Shown here: piece by piece, positions 9,688-18,355 of the stretch
How positions within the stretch are numbered: the first letter of the stretch is position 1
How the letters are laid out: each line of letters starts with the position of its first letter
Assembly (NCBI RefSeq): GCF_016862935.1
Contig: NZ_BONX01000036.1
Coordinates: 62,001-126,000, forward strand
Direction of reading: 5' to 3'
DNA length: 64,000 bases
DNA from: Plantactinospora mayteni
GTDB lineage: Bacteria > Actinomycetota > Actinomycetes > Mycobacteriales > Micromonosporaceae
The notes under the pieces: model-generated
Told to the model about the DNA's origin: nothing
Seen by the model: the letters and a program-made list of their open reading frames with translations, nothing else
Databases searched by the model: none
Translations under genes and position numbers: made by a program

Positions 9688-12600
9688 TTGGCACGCTTCG
9701 TACCCACCCGCGCGGGCATCATCAACCTCTGGGACTACCGGGACGAAGAGTTCCTGTTCGTCGATGGGTGGCTGGTGCTGCGTGGCCCGAACGGCTCGGG
9801 CAAGACCAAGGCGCTGGAGGTGCTCTTTCCATTCGTGCTGGACGGACGCATCGAGCCGCGCAGGCTCAACCCGTTCGCCGGTGAGGACCGGACGATGAAG
9901 TCCAATATCCTCTACCGAGGGCAGGAGCTGTCGCACGCGTACGTGTGGATGGAGTTCGGCGACGGCAGCTCGTGGGTGACCATCGGCATCGGGCTGCGGG
10001 CGCACAAGCACAACGATCGGGTCACGCGCTGGCACTTCGTGGCCGACGGGCGGGTCGGGGTGGACCTGTCGCTGCTGGACGCCGACGACCGGCCGGTGTC
10101 GCGGCGCGAACTGATCGAGCGGCTCGGCGCGGACGCGGTCCGCGACTCGGTCGAGGAGTACCGGCACCTGGTTGACGCGCGTCTGTTCGGGCTCGGTGCC
10201 GCCCGCTACGAGCAGTTGCTCGACCTGGTACTCAACCTGCGTAAGCCGCAGCTGGCCAAGGATCTCAATCCGGTCGAGCTGTCCCGCACGCTGCAACGCG
10301 GTCTGCGCCCGGTGGAGGATCATCTACTCGTCGAGGCGGCGCGTTCATTCGACGACATGGAGACGGTGGCCCGTACCCTGGAGGGGCTCGTCGTCGCGGA
10401 TCAGGCCACCACGTCGTTTCTCACCGTGTATGCCACCTACCTGCGTACCCATGCCCGGGCCGCCGCCGAGGCGCTCAGCGTGCGCCGGGCCGCGGTCGAC
10501 GATCGCCGCGCCGCGCTGGCCGACGCGCGGGACGCCGCGGCCGAGGCGACACGGGCCGCAGCCGAGGCCGAGGCACGGCTGCGCGCGGTCGAGGGGGAAC
10601 CGGGACGGCTGCGCGCACACCTGGAGCGTCTCAAGAGTTCGGCGGCCTACCACTCCCACGAGCAGCTGGCCGACCTCGACCGGCATGTGCAGGATCTCGC
10701 AGCCGCCGAGCGGCGGGCGAACGAGAGAGTCGCCGCCGAGCAGGGCACCGCGGGCAGGCGGGAGGCCGAGTGGCGTCAGGCCGTGACAGCCGCGCAGGAC
10801 GCACAGGCGCGGGCGGCTCGGACGGCCACCGACCTCGCCGCCGAGGCGGCGGTCGCGGGCGTCGAGTGGCGGCCTGCCGACGCGACCGCCGACGGGCTCG
10901 GAGTCCGGGTCTCCGCTCGGGTCGAGGCACGCCGCGCCGACGTCGCCGACGTGCGGGCGTTGCGCGGCCGGCTCGCCGAGGCGGAACGGGACCACGCACG
11001 CGCGGCCGAGACGGATCGGCAGGCTCGGGCCGCCGCTGACAACGCGGTCGCGGCCGAGGAACGTGCTGGTATCGCCTTGGACGAGGCGAAGGAGCAGACC
11101 GCCGCCTCGGTACGCCGTTGGGGCGCCGACCACGCCGGCCTGCTCGCCGAGTTGAACCGGCCCAGTCTGGCTGAACTGCTCGCCGGGCAGCCGGCGGCTC
11201 CGTCCCTGCGCGACCTCTACCACGAACAGGTCGCCACCCCGCTTGCCGCCGTCCGCGACGAGGTCGCGTCGCTGCGCACGCGCGAGGAGACGCTGACCGC
11301 TGACCGCGAAGCCCTGACCGCCGATCGCGACGCCATCGCGGCCGAGCACGACGACGCCCCACCGCTGTCGCCCACCCGGCCGGCGCCGCGCGAGGGCCGG
11401 CCCGGCGCACCGCTGTGGCGGCTCGTCCGGTTCGCCGACGACACGCCCGGTGCCGAGGCCGCCGGGATCGAGGCCGCGCTGCACGCCGCCGGGCTGCTCG
11501 ACGCCTGGATCCACCCGGACGGCGACGACGGCGGCGAGCAGGACGCCTTCCTGCGCGCCGGGCCACGCGTGGCGGGGCGGGCGTTGGCCGATGTGCTGGT
11601 CCCGGAGGACCAGGAGTTCGTGCCCGCCGGACGGATCTCGGCCGTGCTGGCCGGCATCGCCCTGGGCGACCTCGGCGGTCCAGCCGGCGTCGACGCCTCC
11701 GGCCGGTGGGCGCAGGGCGCCGGCACCGGCCGGTTCGCCAAGGACCGCTGCGAGTACATCGGCGCCACAGCCCGGGCCGCCCGGCGCGCAATCCGCGTCG
11801 CAGACTGCGAACGGCGGCTCGCCGATCTGCGCGTGGAGTCGGAGCGGGTGACGGAACGGCGCCGGGCGCGGGAGGCGCTGCTCACCGCGGCGGGTGCGGC
11901 CGGTGCGGCGTTACCGCCGAGGAGGGCCGTCGGCGACGCCGAGCGTGCGCTGGACCGGGCCGCGACGGAGCTTCGCGTACGCCGGGAGGCCGCCCTCGAC
12001 GCGGCGAACCGACTGGACGCCGCCGTCGCGGAGCAGGCGGCGGCCGCTGTCGCGCTGCGCCGGGCTGTCGCCGAACGCGGCTTACCGGTCGAGCGCCTCG
12101 ACGCCACAGCGGCCTCGCTCGACCGGTTTTCCCTGCTCGGCGTCGAGCTGGGGCACGCGTACGAGACGGCAGCGAGAACCGTCGGGCTCGCCGAGCAGGC
12201 CGCCGAACGCCGGGCCGAGGCGGACGGGCGCCTGACCGAGGCCGAGCAAGCCGCCCGGGAGGCCACTCGCCGCCACGTGGAGAAGGATGAGGAGCTGCGG
12301 ACGCTCTCGGCCTCGATCGGCGCCGAGGCGACGCGCGTGCTGGCCGAGGTGAACGAAACCGAGGTGGCCATCGAGGAGGCGGAGAACAGCCTGATCGTCA
12401 CCCGTGACGCGCACAGCACGGCCAGGGAGAGCCTCGCCGCGGCCGGTGAACGCGTTCGGCTCGGCGAGCAGGCGATCGCCGACGCGATCGCCGAGGCCCG
12501 GCGCGAGTCGCTGCGGCTGCGCCCGTACGCCCAGCCGGATCTGCTCGGCCTGATGCGGTGCCCGGTCGAGCTTCCCTGGCCGGTGACCGAAGCTACCGGT

Positions 12601-13698
12601 GACGACGTGGACCCGAAGGTCGTGGCGCTGCACGAGGCGATCCTCGGCGCCACTCGTGATCTCAGCCCGACCGAGACGTCGCTCAAGCAGAGCGCGACCA
12701 GGCTCAGCGGCGCGCTCACCGAGTTGCAGGCCCAGTTGCCCGCCGCAGGGCTCGACCACCGGCCGGAGTGGGACACCGACGAAGGCGTCGTGGTGGTGCG
12801 GGTCGCAGACGAGCAGGGACTCACGCCCGTCGCACACTTCGCGCATCACATCGCCGCCGAACGCCGCGACCAGGAACATCTGCTGACCGAGGCCGAGCAA
12901 CGGGTCTTCGAAGACGCCCTCCTCGGACAGCTTGCCGGTCAGATCCACCGGCGTACGATCGAGGCCCGCGACCTGGTCGCGGCGATGGACGCCCAGATGC
13001 GCGCCCGGCGCATGTCCTCCGGACTCACCGTCGGCGTCGGCTGGCGGCTCGCCGACGACCTCGACCCGGAACAGCGCGAGGTCTGCCGGCTACTCGAACG
13101 CGACCCCGCCCGCCTCGGCCCCGCCCAGCTCGCCCAGATGCGCCGGCACTTCGCCAGCCGGATCAAGACGGCCCGCGCCCAGGCACCGGAGAAGCCGTAC
13201 CGGGACTTGCTCGCCGAGATCCTCGACTACCGCCAGTGGCGGACATTCGCGTTCACTCTGCACCGGCCCGGCGGGAGCAGCGAAGCGCTGACCAGGTCCC
13301 GGCACAGTCAGCTCTCTGGCGGCGAACAATCGGTATCGCTGCACCTGCCGCTGTTCGCCGCCGCGAACGCCCTGTTCGACTCCGCCCGCCCGGACGCGCC
13401 CCGCCTGCTCGGCCTGGACGAGGCATTCGCCGGCGTCGACGAGAACGGCCGCGGCGAGTTGATGTCGCTGGCCAAGCAGTTCGATCTCGACCTGTTCATG
13501 ACCGGCTACGACCTGTGGGCCACTCACCCTGCGGTAACCGGGGCCGCTCATTACGACCTGTCGCACTCCACCGTGGACCATGCCGTGTCGACGGTGCTGC
13601 TGGTCTGGGACGGCAAGATGAACGTCGCCGACCTCGACGGTAGCCTGGCACGAGCACTGGGCTCGCCGGAGACCCGCCGGGCGCCGATCGGTGAGTGA
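9688..13698 (+). CDS. jetC: Wadjet type II SMC-like ATPase JetC (TIGR02680 family)
   Basis: This is the motor of the Wadjet complex, which extrudes DNA loops and feeds small circles to the nuclease. The TTG start at 9688 lies seven bases after AAGGG. The 1336-residue protein has the SMC plan. Walker A GPNGSGKT is at 33-40, followed by very long Ala/Glu/Arg-rich coiled coils broken by a central non-coiled region at about 550-690. At the C-terminus there is an ABC signature LSGGEQ at about 1209-1214 and a Walker B/D-loop LLGLDEAFAGVD at about 1240-1251. The stop overlaps the start of jetD by 8 bp. All ATPase motifs are intact, so I expect a working subunit. Confidence 0.93.
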   Translation: MARFVPTRAGIINLWDYRDEEFLFVDGWLVLRGPNGSGKTKALEVLFPFVLDGRIEPRRLNPFAGEDRTMKSNILYRGQELSHAYVWMEFGDGSSWVTIGIGLRAHKHNDRVTRWHFVADGRVGVDLSLLDADDRPVSRRELIERLGADAVRDSVEEYRHLVDARLFGLGAARYEQLLDLVLNLRKPQLAKDLNPVELSRTLQRGLRPVEDHLLVEAARSFDDMETVARTLEGLVVADQATTSFLTVYATYLRTHARAAAEALSVRRAAVDDRRAALADARDAAAEATRAAAEAEARLRAVEGEPGRLRAHLERLKSSAAYHSHEQLADLDRHVQDLAAAERRANERVAAEQGTAGRREAEWRQAVTAAQDAQARAARTATDLAAEAAVAGVEWRPADATADGLGVRVSARVEARRADVADVRALRGRLAEAERDHARAAETDRQARAAADNAVAAEERAGIALDEAKEQTAASVRRWGADHAGLLAELNRPSLAELLAGQPAAPSLRDLYHEQVATPLAAVRDEVASLRTREETLTADREALTADRDAIAAEHDDAPPLSPTRPAPREGRPGAPLWRLVRFADDTPGAEAAGIEAALHAAGLLDAWIHPDGDDGGEQDAFLRAGPRVAGRALADVLVPEDQEFVPAGRISAVLAGIALGDLGGPAGVDASGRWAQGAGTGRFAKDRCEYIGATARAARRAIRVADCERRLADLRVESERVTERRRAREALLTAAGAAGAALPPRRAVGDAERALDRAATELRVRREAALDAANRLDAAVAEQAAAAVALRRAVAERGLPVERLDATAASLDRFSLLGVELGHAYETAARTVGLAEQAAERRAEADGRLTEAEQAAREATRRHVEKDEELRTLSASIGAEATRVLAEVNETEVAIEEAENSLIVTRDAHSTARESLAAAGERVRLGEQAIADAIAEARRESLRLRPYAQPDLLGLMRCPVELPWPVTEATGDDVDPKVVALHEAILGATRDLSPTETSLKQSATRLSGALTELQAQLPAAGLDHRPEWDTDEGVVVVRVADEQGLTPVAHFAHHIAAERRDQEHLLTEAEQRVFEDALLGQLAGQIHRRTIEARDLVAAMDAQMRARRMSSGLTVGVGWRLADDLDPEQREVCRLLERDPARLGPAQLAQMRRHFASRIKTARAQAPEKPYRDLLAEILDYRQWRTFAFTLHRPGGSSEALTRSRHSQLSGGEQSVSLHLPLFAAANALFDSARPDAPRLLGLDEAFAGVDENGRGELMSLAKQFDLDLFMTGYDLWATHPAVTGAAHYDLSHSTVDHAVSTVLLVWDGKMNVADLDGSLARALGSPETRRAPIGE

Positions 13699-14917
13699 CC
13701 CGCTCACCGAACCGGGCTGGCGGCGGCTGCTCGTGGCGGCCCGTCGCAGCTTGGAACGCACGGGCGGCAGCCTTGCGGGTACGGTGTCGCTCTCCGCACC
13801 GGACGACGACGAGCGGCTCGTGATCATCGGGCTCACCGGCGTGCACCGGCCCGCCGGGGTGGGGCGGGTCACGGTACGCCTCGCCGAGGTGGATGCGCAC
13901 CTGCGCGCCGCGCACGGGAAAGGGCTGGCCGAGACGCTCGGACCGGTACGCGACCGGCCCGAGGAGCGCAAGCGCGAAGCGCTGGGACGCGACGCCGTGC
14001 TCGCGCTGGCCGCCGAGAGCAGGCACGCCGGTTCGTACTGGTACGAGCGGTGGCTCGACGGTCTGCGCCGCGACGGCACACTGACCCGTGTCGTGCGTGG
14101 CGGCCTTCCGTTCCCCGACGTGGTCGCCGTGCTGGACGCGCTGCCGGCCACCGACATCCCGCTGCCGGTGCTCGCCGAACGGATACTCGACGACACCAAG
14201 GGGCTCACCGAAGGACCCGTCCGCGGGTTGGTACTGCGGGCACTCGCGGCCTGGCACGGACTGCCCGCGCCGTCGGGAGCCGAGCAGGAGCGAGAGCTGT
14301 GGGAGCTGGCCGGGGTCGTTCCGGACGACCTGGCCAGCCAGGTGCTCGTGCTGAACCTGCCGGCCGCCGGCGGGATTGTCGGCCCCTGGCTCACCGAGGC
14401 CGCCCTGGCGCACGTGCCGTTTCGGGCTACGCTGCAGCAGCTACGGCTGGCTCCGCTGACCGTCGAGGCCACCGAGATCTTCGTGTGCGAGAACCCTGCC
14501 GTACTGCGAGCCGCCGCCGGCCGGCGGACTCAAGCGATCGTCTGCACCGAGGGGGTCCCGTCCGCGGCGGTGCACGAACTGCTGAAGGCGGTACGGCCCG
14601 AGGTGGTGATCCGATGGCGCAACGACTTCGACTGGACCGGCGTGCGGATGACCGGGGCGGCGCTGAGGCGATACGCGCAGGCCGTGCCCTGGCGGATGGG
14701 CGCCGAGGATTACGCGCGGGCCGACGGCCAGGGCGTTTCGCTGAGCGGGGCTCCGGCCGAAACGCCCTGGGACCTGGGGCTGGGAACGCTGATGAGCCGA
14801 ATCGGGCGAGCGGTCATGGAGGAGCGACTGCTCGACACGCTGCTGACGGACCTCACGGCCGCCGCAGGGGCCGTGCCGCCGCGCCGGCACGACGGTCTCG
14901 GGCGACCGCCTCGCTGA
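13691..14917 (+). CDS. jetD: Wadjet type II nuclease JetD (DUF2399/Toprim-like, TIGR02679 family)
   Basis: JetD is the topoisomerase VI A-like nuclease that cuts the DNA extruded by JetABC. The GTG start at 13691 lies inside the end of jetC, giving translational coupling. The 408-residue product has an N-terminal DUF3323-like region (about 1-200) and a C-terminal Toprim-like domain. In that domain I see the conserved acidic positions in IVCTEGVPS (about 283-291) and RWRNDFDWTGVR (about 311-322), where Glu and Asp-x-Asp residues would hold the metal. Nothing suggests inactivation. The gene is followed by a large inverted repeat and then by a convergent glucanase gene. Confidence 0.88.
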   Translation: MSDPLTEPGWRRLLVAARRSLERTGGSLAGTVSLSAPDDDERLVIIGLTGVHRPAGVGRVTVRLAEVDAHLRAAHGKGLAETLGPVRDRPEERKREALGRDAVLALAAESRHAGSYWYERWLDGLRRDGTLTRVVRGGLPFPDVVAVLDALPATDIPLPVLAERILDDTKGLTEGPVRGLVLRALAAWHGLPAPSGAEQERELWELAGVVPDDLASQVLVLNLPAAGGIVGPWLTEAALAHVPFRATLQQLRLAPLTVEATEIFVCENPAVLRAAAGRRTQAIVCTEGVPSAAVHELLKAVRPEVVIRWRNDFDWTGVRMTGAALRRYAQAVPWRMGAEDYARADGQGVSLSGAPAETPWDLGLGTLMSRIGRAVMEERLLDTLLTDLTAAAGAVPPRRHDGLGRPPR

Positions 14918-14976
14918 TCCGCGAGGCGAGGTGAGGCTCGCGACCGCAGACCTGTCCGGCAAGCCCGCTCTCCCCT

Positions 14977-15066
14977 GAACCTTTTTCAACCTCCCCTTGC
15001 GGTTCGTCGGACCGCAAGGTCGGACGCGGCGTGTGAGCGCCGCGCGGTTCAGGTTGAAAAAGGTTC
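14977..15066. repeat. 90-bp nested inverted repeat (cloverleaf-like) between convergent genes
   Basis: A perfect 16-bp inverted repeat, GAACCTTTTTCAACCT at 14977-14992 and its complement at 15051-15066, encloses two further perfect hairpins. These are CTTGCGGT/ACCGCAAG (14996-15003 with 15011-15018) and CGCGGCG/CGCCGCG (15025-15031 with 15038-15044). The whole can fold as a three-way junction. It lies 59 bp after jetD and 10 bp after the convergent glucanase, so a bidirectional terminator is the plain reading. The size and nesting are unusual for a terminator, so a small non-autonomous palindromic element or a boundary of the Wadjet insertion is also possible. Confidence 0.7.
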
Positions 15067-15076
15067 ACTCATACAG

Positions 15077-18025
15077 TCAACCGGAGAGGGTGAACGGGAT
15101 GGTGACGGTCGACTGGGCACCCTGTGCGGCGGTCGCGTCGACCCGGAGCGTGGTCGGTGTCGAGCCGATCGCGTTCCAGACCTCCAGCCGTACGCAGCCG
15201 CCGCTCATCGCGGCGAAGCCGCCCGACGTGGCGCGTACCCCGGTGGCCTGGGTGTACGTCTCGGTGCCGGGGATCGGGTCGGTGGCGAAGTAGGCGTACG
15301 TCTCGGTTCGGCCGTAGCTGCCCGAGCCGGTGAAGTCGTACGAGATCCGGGCCTGCACCCCGGCCCCGACGGCGGTCCCCGCGTCGACGTGCAGGGCGAA
15401 GCTCGTCGCCCCGCCGCCCTGGTAGGTCCCGGTCAGCCCGCAGAGGCGGTGGGTGACCGGGTTGTTCGGGGTACCGTCATGGTTGCCGGCCGCGGCGGGG
15501 ATGGCGACCGTGGTCGCTCCGGGGCCCGCCGTGCCGGCCAGTGCGCCGCCGGAGCGGACGTGGAGCCGGTTGTTGGTGACCGGCGGGACGGTCGGAGTCG
15601 GGCTCGCCGTCGGTGTGGCTGTCGGGCTCGCCGTCGGCGTCGGGGTGGGGTTCGGCGTTCCCCCGCTGGCGTTCCCGCCGCTCCAGGTGTGTACCCCGGT
15701 GGTGGCGGTACGACCGGCCGGCACGGTCAGGGTCCGGCCGTCGGAGAAGGTCACCGTGATCGGACTGCTGGTGATGTTCGACGCCACGTAGGTGCGCGCC
15801 CCGCCCCGGTTGAAGACCGCGTAGAGCGGGGTGTTGGCGGTGACGGTGGTATCGACCTGGCCGAGCGCGGCGAGGTTGCGGAGCCAGTGGAAGGTGTGTG
15901 CCCGGCTCTCGCCCTCCTCCGGCGGATACCCCGGATTGGCCCGGAAGCTGGCCAGCGCGGTGTCCGGGCTGGCCAACGCCTGGAACGACCAGAGCACGTC
16001 CGACCAGACGGTCGGCGGCCCGCCGTTGTTGGTGACCAGCTCGTTCCAGTTCGTCGTCACGTAGTCCGGACGGTAGCCGAGGTAGAGCGAGCCACCGGTG
16101 ATCGGCAGCATGTTGATGCCCTGGATCATCTCCGGTTCGCCGCTGAACCAGGTGGCGTACGCCCCGCCGTCGCCCCAGACCATGCCGACGGTGCTGTGGC
16201 CGAAGGCGGCCGGGTAGTTCTGGTTGGCCGAGTCGAACCAGTACTCCTGGATGGCCTGGGCCTGGGTGGTGTAGATGAACAGGCCGGCGTCCCGTACGGC
16301 GGTGTTGCCGGTGGCCAGCCCCCACTGGATCAGCGCGCTGGCGAAGTTCATCCCCTCCGACGAGGACTCCTGGTTGTTACCGGCGTCGAACGAGCCGTGC
16401 CCGGAGGCCCAGTCGTGCCCGGCGTAGATGTCGAAGTCCCGCAGGAACGGGAACATCGGGTCGGCGCGGTCGACGCCGTTGGCGTCCCGGATCAACAGGT
16501 TGACCATGCCGCCGTACCCGTCCGCGGCGGCCCAGCCGGGATCGAACTTGGCCAGGGTGGCCGCGGCGGCGATGTAGTACCCGTAGTGGAAGTGGTGGTC
16601 GTTGAGTTCCTGGTCCGACCCGTACGACGCCGGGTAGCCGACCAGGGTGCCCCAGGCCCGGTCGTAGTGGAACAGCCGCCCGGTCTCGCCGGGCGAGGCG
16701 GTGAACCAGTCGGTCAGCCGGGTCCGGATCGCGCCCAGCAGCAGGTCCCGCTGGGCGGTCCGACCGAGTTGGTCGGCGATCTCGGCGAGTCGGGCGGCCC
16801 GGCCCAACCCCTTGCCGGTCCAGTAGGTGTCGTTGCCGAAGCCGGCCAGCGGGTCACCGGTCGCCACCTGGTCCAGGTAGCCGCCGAGGGTGGCCAGGTC
16901 GGCGCCGCTGGAGGTGGCGACGGCGGGCAGCTCCGGCAGCACGCCGTGGTAGCGGATCGCGGTGCCGAACGAGCCGACCCCGACCAGGGTACGCATGGCG
17001 CCGCGCGGCGAGACGTACGTCTGCGGGATCGGGGCACCGCCGGCGAGGTTCTTCCACTGGTGCGGGTAGAGCGCGACGACGGTGTTGCGCTCGGCGCCCT
17101 CCCGGGCGGTGGTGGTCAGCGTGTAGGTCGCGTGCACCGTGCTGGTCGCCTGGTCGAAGCGCCAGTCGACCTGGGTCCCGGTGACGTGTGCGTGGGCGTA
17201 CCGGCCGTAGCTGTCGGCCAGGGCGGCACGGTCGGCGGCCGGGGTGCTCGGGGTGGTCGGCAGCACTGCGACCGAGAAGTACCCCCGGCCGGCCAGCGTC
17301 GAGGTGATCGCCGTACCGGCGACCGACCAGGTCGCCCCTGCCGGGCCGTACGCGACGTAGTCGTGCCCGCGTACGGTGAATCCGACCCGGGTGCCGCTGT
17401 TGCTCCAGACCTCGGGCGCCCCGCCGAAGCTGAGCTGGGCGTTGCCGCCGGTCACCTGGGCGTGGACGAAGGGCAGACCGTGCCCGATGGTGGCCCGCAG
17501 CGTCCGCGTCCCGTCCGACCAGTAGGGCGACACGGTCCAGTCGGTCCAGCCGTCCACCTTGACGTCCGGGGAGTTGAGCCCGGTCACCCCGAGGGTGAAC
17601 TCGGTGCTGTACGGGTAGTGGTACTCGCCGACCGTGGTGGGCGTACCGGAGACGGTGGCGGTGGTGGTGTACGAGACGCCGAGCCCGCCGGCCGCCGGGT
17701 CGAAGGCCATCGGGTGGGCCTGCAGAGGCATGGAGTACGCGCAGTCCGAGCGCTTGAACAGCAGCGACGACCACCAGTCGTTGGTCGGCACCGCGCCGGC
17801 CGGTGCGTTGGCGGTGACGTACCGCCGGGGGTTGGTCGAGATGTCGGCGCAGCCGGACGGGGCAGCGGCGCCTGCCGGGCGGACGGTGGTGTAGCTGCCG
17901 GCGCCGAGCGGGTCGGCGCCGGCAGCGGACGGCACGGCGAGCGCGACGGCGGCGGTGACGACGGCGGCCGCGGCCGCGGCGACGAGCGCGACCAGGCGGC
18001 GCCCTGGTCGATCGGGACGGTTCAT
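15077..18025 (-). CDS. Secreted GH81 endo-beta-1,3-glucanase with linker and C-terminal module
   Basis: The enzyme cleaves beta-1,3-glucans (laminarin, fungal or oomycete wall glucan) outside the cell. I choose the ATG at 18025 (MNRPDRPGRRL) because it follows GGAGG and opens directly into a signal peptide (about 1-40). An upstream in-frame start adds only eight unlikely residues. The GH81 body spans about 45-750. It contains NDWWSSLLF near 80, LNDHHFHYGYYI near 470 and the acidic catalytic-region motif YAGHDWASG...NQESSSEGMNF at about 535-560. A Pro/Thr linker (about 788-815) leads to a C-terminal module of about 165 residues that I do not recognise and that is probably carbohydrate-binding. 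The gene converges on jetD across the nested inverted repeat. Confidence 0.9.
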   Translation of the reverse strand: MNRPDRPGRRLVALVAAAAAAVVTAAVALAVPSAAGADPLGAGSYTTVRPAGAAAPSGCADISTNPRRYVTANAPAGAVPTNDWWSSLLFKRSDCAYSMPLQAHPMAFDPAAGGLGVSYTTTATVSGTPTTVGEYHYPYSTEFTLGVTGLNSPDVKVDGWTDWTVSPYWSDGTRTLRATIGHGLPFVHAQVTGGNAQLSFGGAPEVWSNSGTRVGFTVRGHDYVAYGPAGATWSVAGTAITSTLAGRGYFSVAVLPTTPSTPAADRAALADSYGRYAHAHVTGTQVDWRFDQATSTVHATYTLTTTAREGAERNTVVALYPHQWKNLAGGAPIPQTYVSPRGAMRTLVGVGSFGTAIRYHGVLPELPAVATSSGADLATLGGYLDQVATGDPLAGFGNDTYWTGKGLGRAARLAEIADQLGRTAQRDLLLGAIRTRLTDWFTASPGETGRLFHYDRAWGTLVGYPASYGSDQELNDHHFHYGYYIAAAATLAKFDPGWAAADGYGGMVNLLIRDANGVDRADPMFPFLRDFDIYAGHDWASGHGSFDAGNNQESSSEGMNFASALIQWGLATGNTAVRDAGLFIYTTQAQAIQEYWFDSANQNYPAAFGHSTVGMVWGDGGAYATWFSGEPEMIQGINMLPITGGSLYLGYRPDYVTTNWNELVTNNGGPPTVWSDVLWSFQALASPDTALASFRANPGYPPEEGESRAHTFHWLRNLAALGQVDTTVTANTPLYAVFNRGGARTYVASNITSSPITVTFSDGRTLTVPAGRTATTGVHTWSGGNASGGTPNPTPTPTASPTATPTASPTPTVPPVTNNRLHVRSGGALAGTAGPGATTVAIPAAAGNHDGTPNNPVTHRLCGLTGTYQGGGATSFALHVDAGTAVGAGVQARISYDFTGSGSYGRTETYAYFATDPIPGTETYTQATGVRATSGGFAAMSGGCVRLEVWNAIGSTPTTLRVDATAAQGAQSTVTIPFTLSG

Positions 18026-18355
18026 GATGCCTCCGGGCGGGGACGGCACGGTGGGGAATGATTTCCCAGCTGTTGCTGGGATGTTGCGGAAAGGCCATCA
18101 AATCCACGGAGCTCTGTCAATATGGACAGCCGGGTTCGATTACCACGCGGCGAACCCGGGACACATTGACGGCGGGCCGCGCTATCGGCTAAAAGCCGCC
18201 GGCCACTCCCCGCCCGCGAGCAGGGGTTGGAGCCGCCCAGGAGAGGGTGGATCGGTGAGCGGAGCAGGTGTTCTTCAGATCCGGATAAACGCGCCGGGTT
18301 TTGGTGATCCCGCCGACCGGACGCCGTCGAAGACCCGGTTCCGCGCGACGCGGAC
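18026..18355. other. Intergenic region upstream of the glucanase
   Basis: This holds the leader and promoter region of the minus-strand glucanase. A perfect hairpin CCCAGC-TGTT-GCTGGG lies at 18065-18080, in the probable 5' leader. On the minus strand TTGACA (18120-18115) matches a consensus -35, but no good -10 is found at the usual distance. GAGCTC sits next to it. No gene is seen. Confidence 0.4.
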
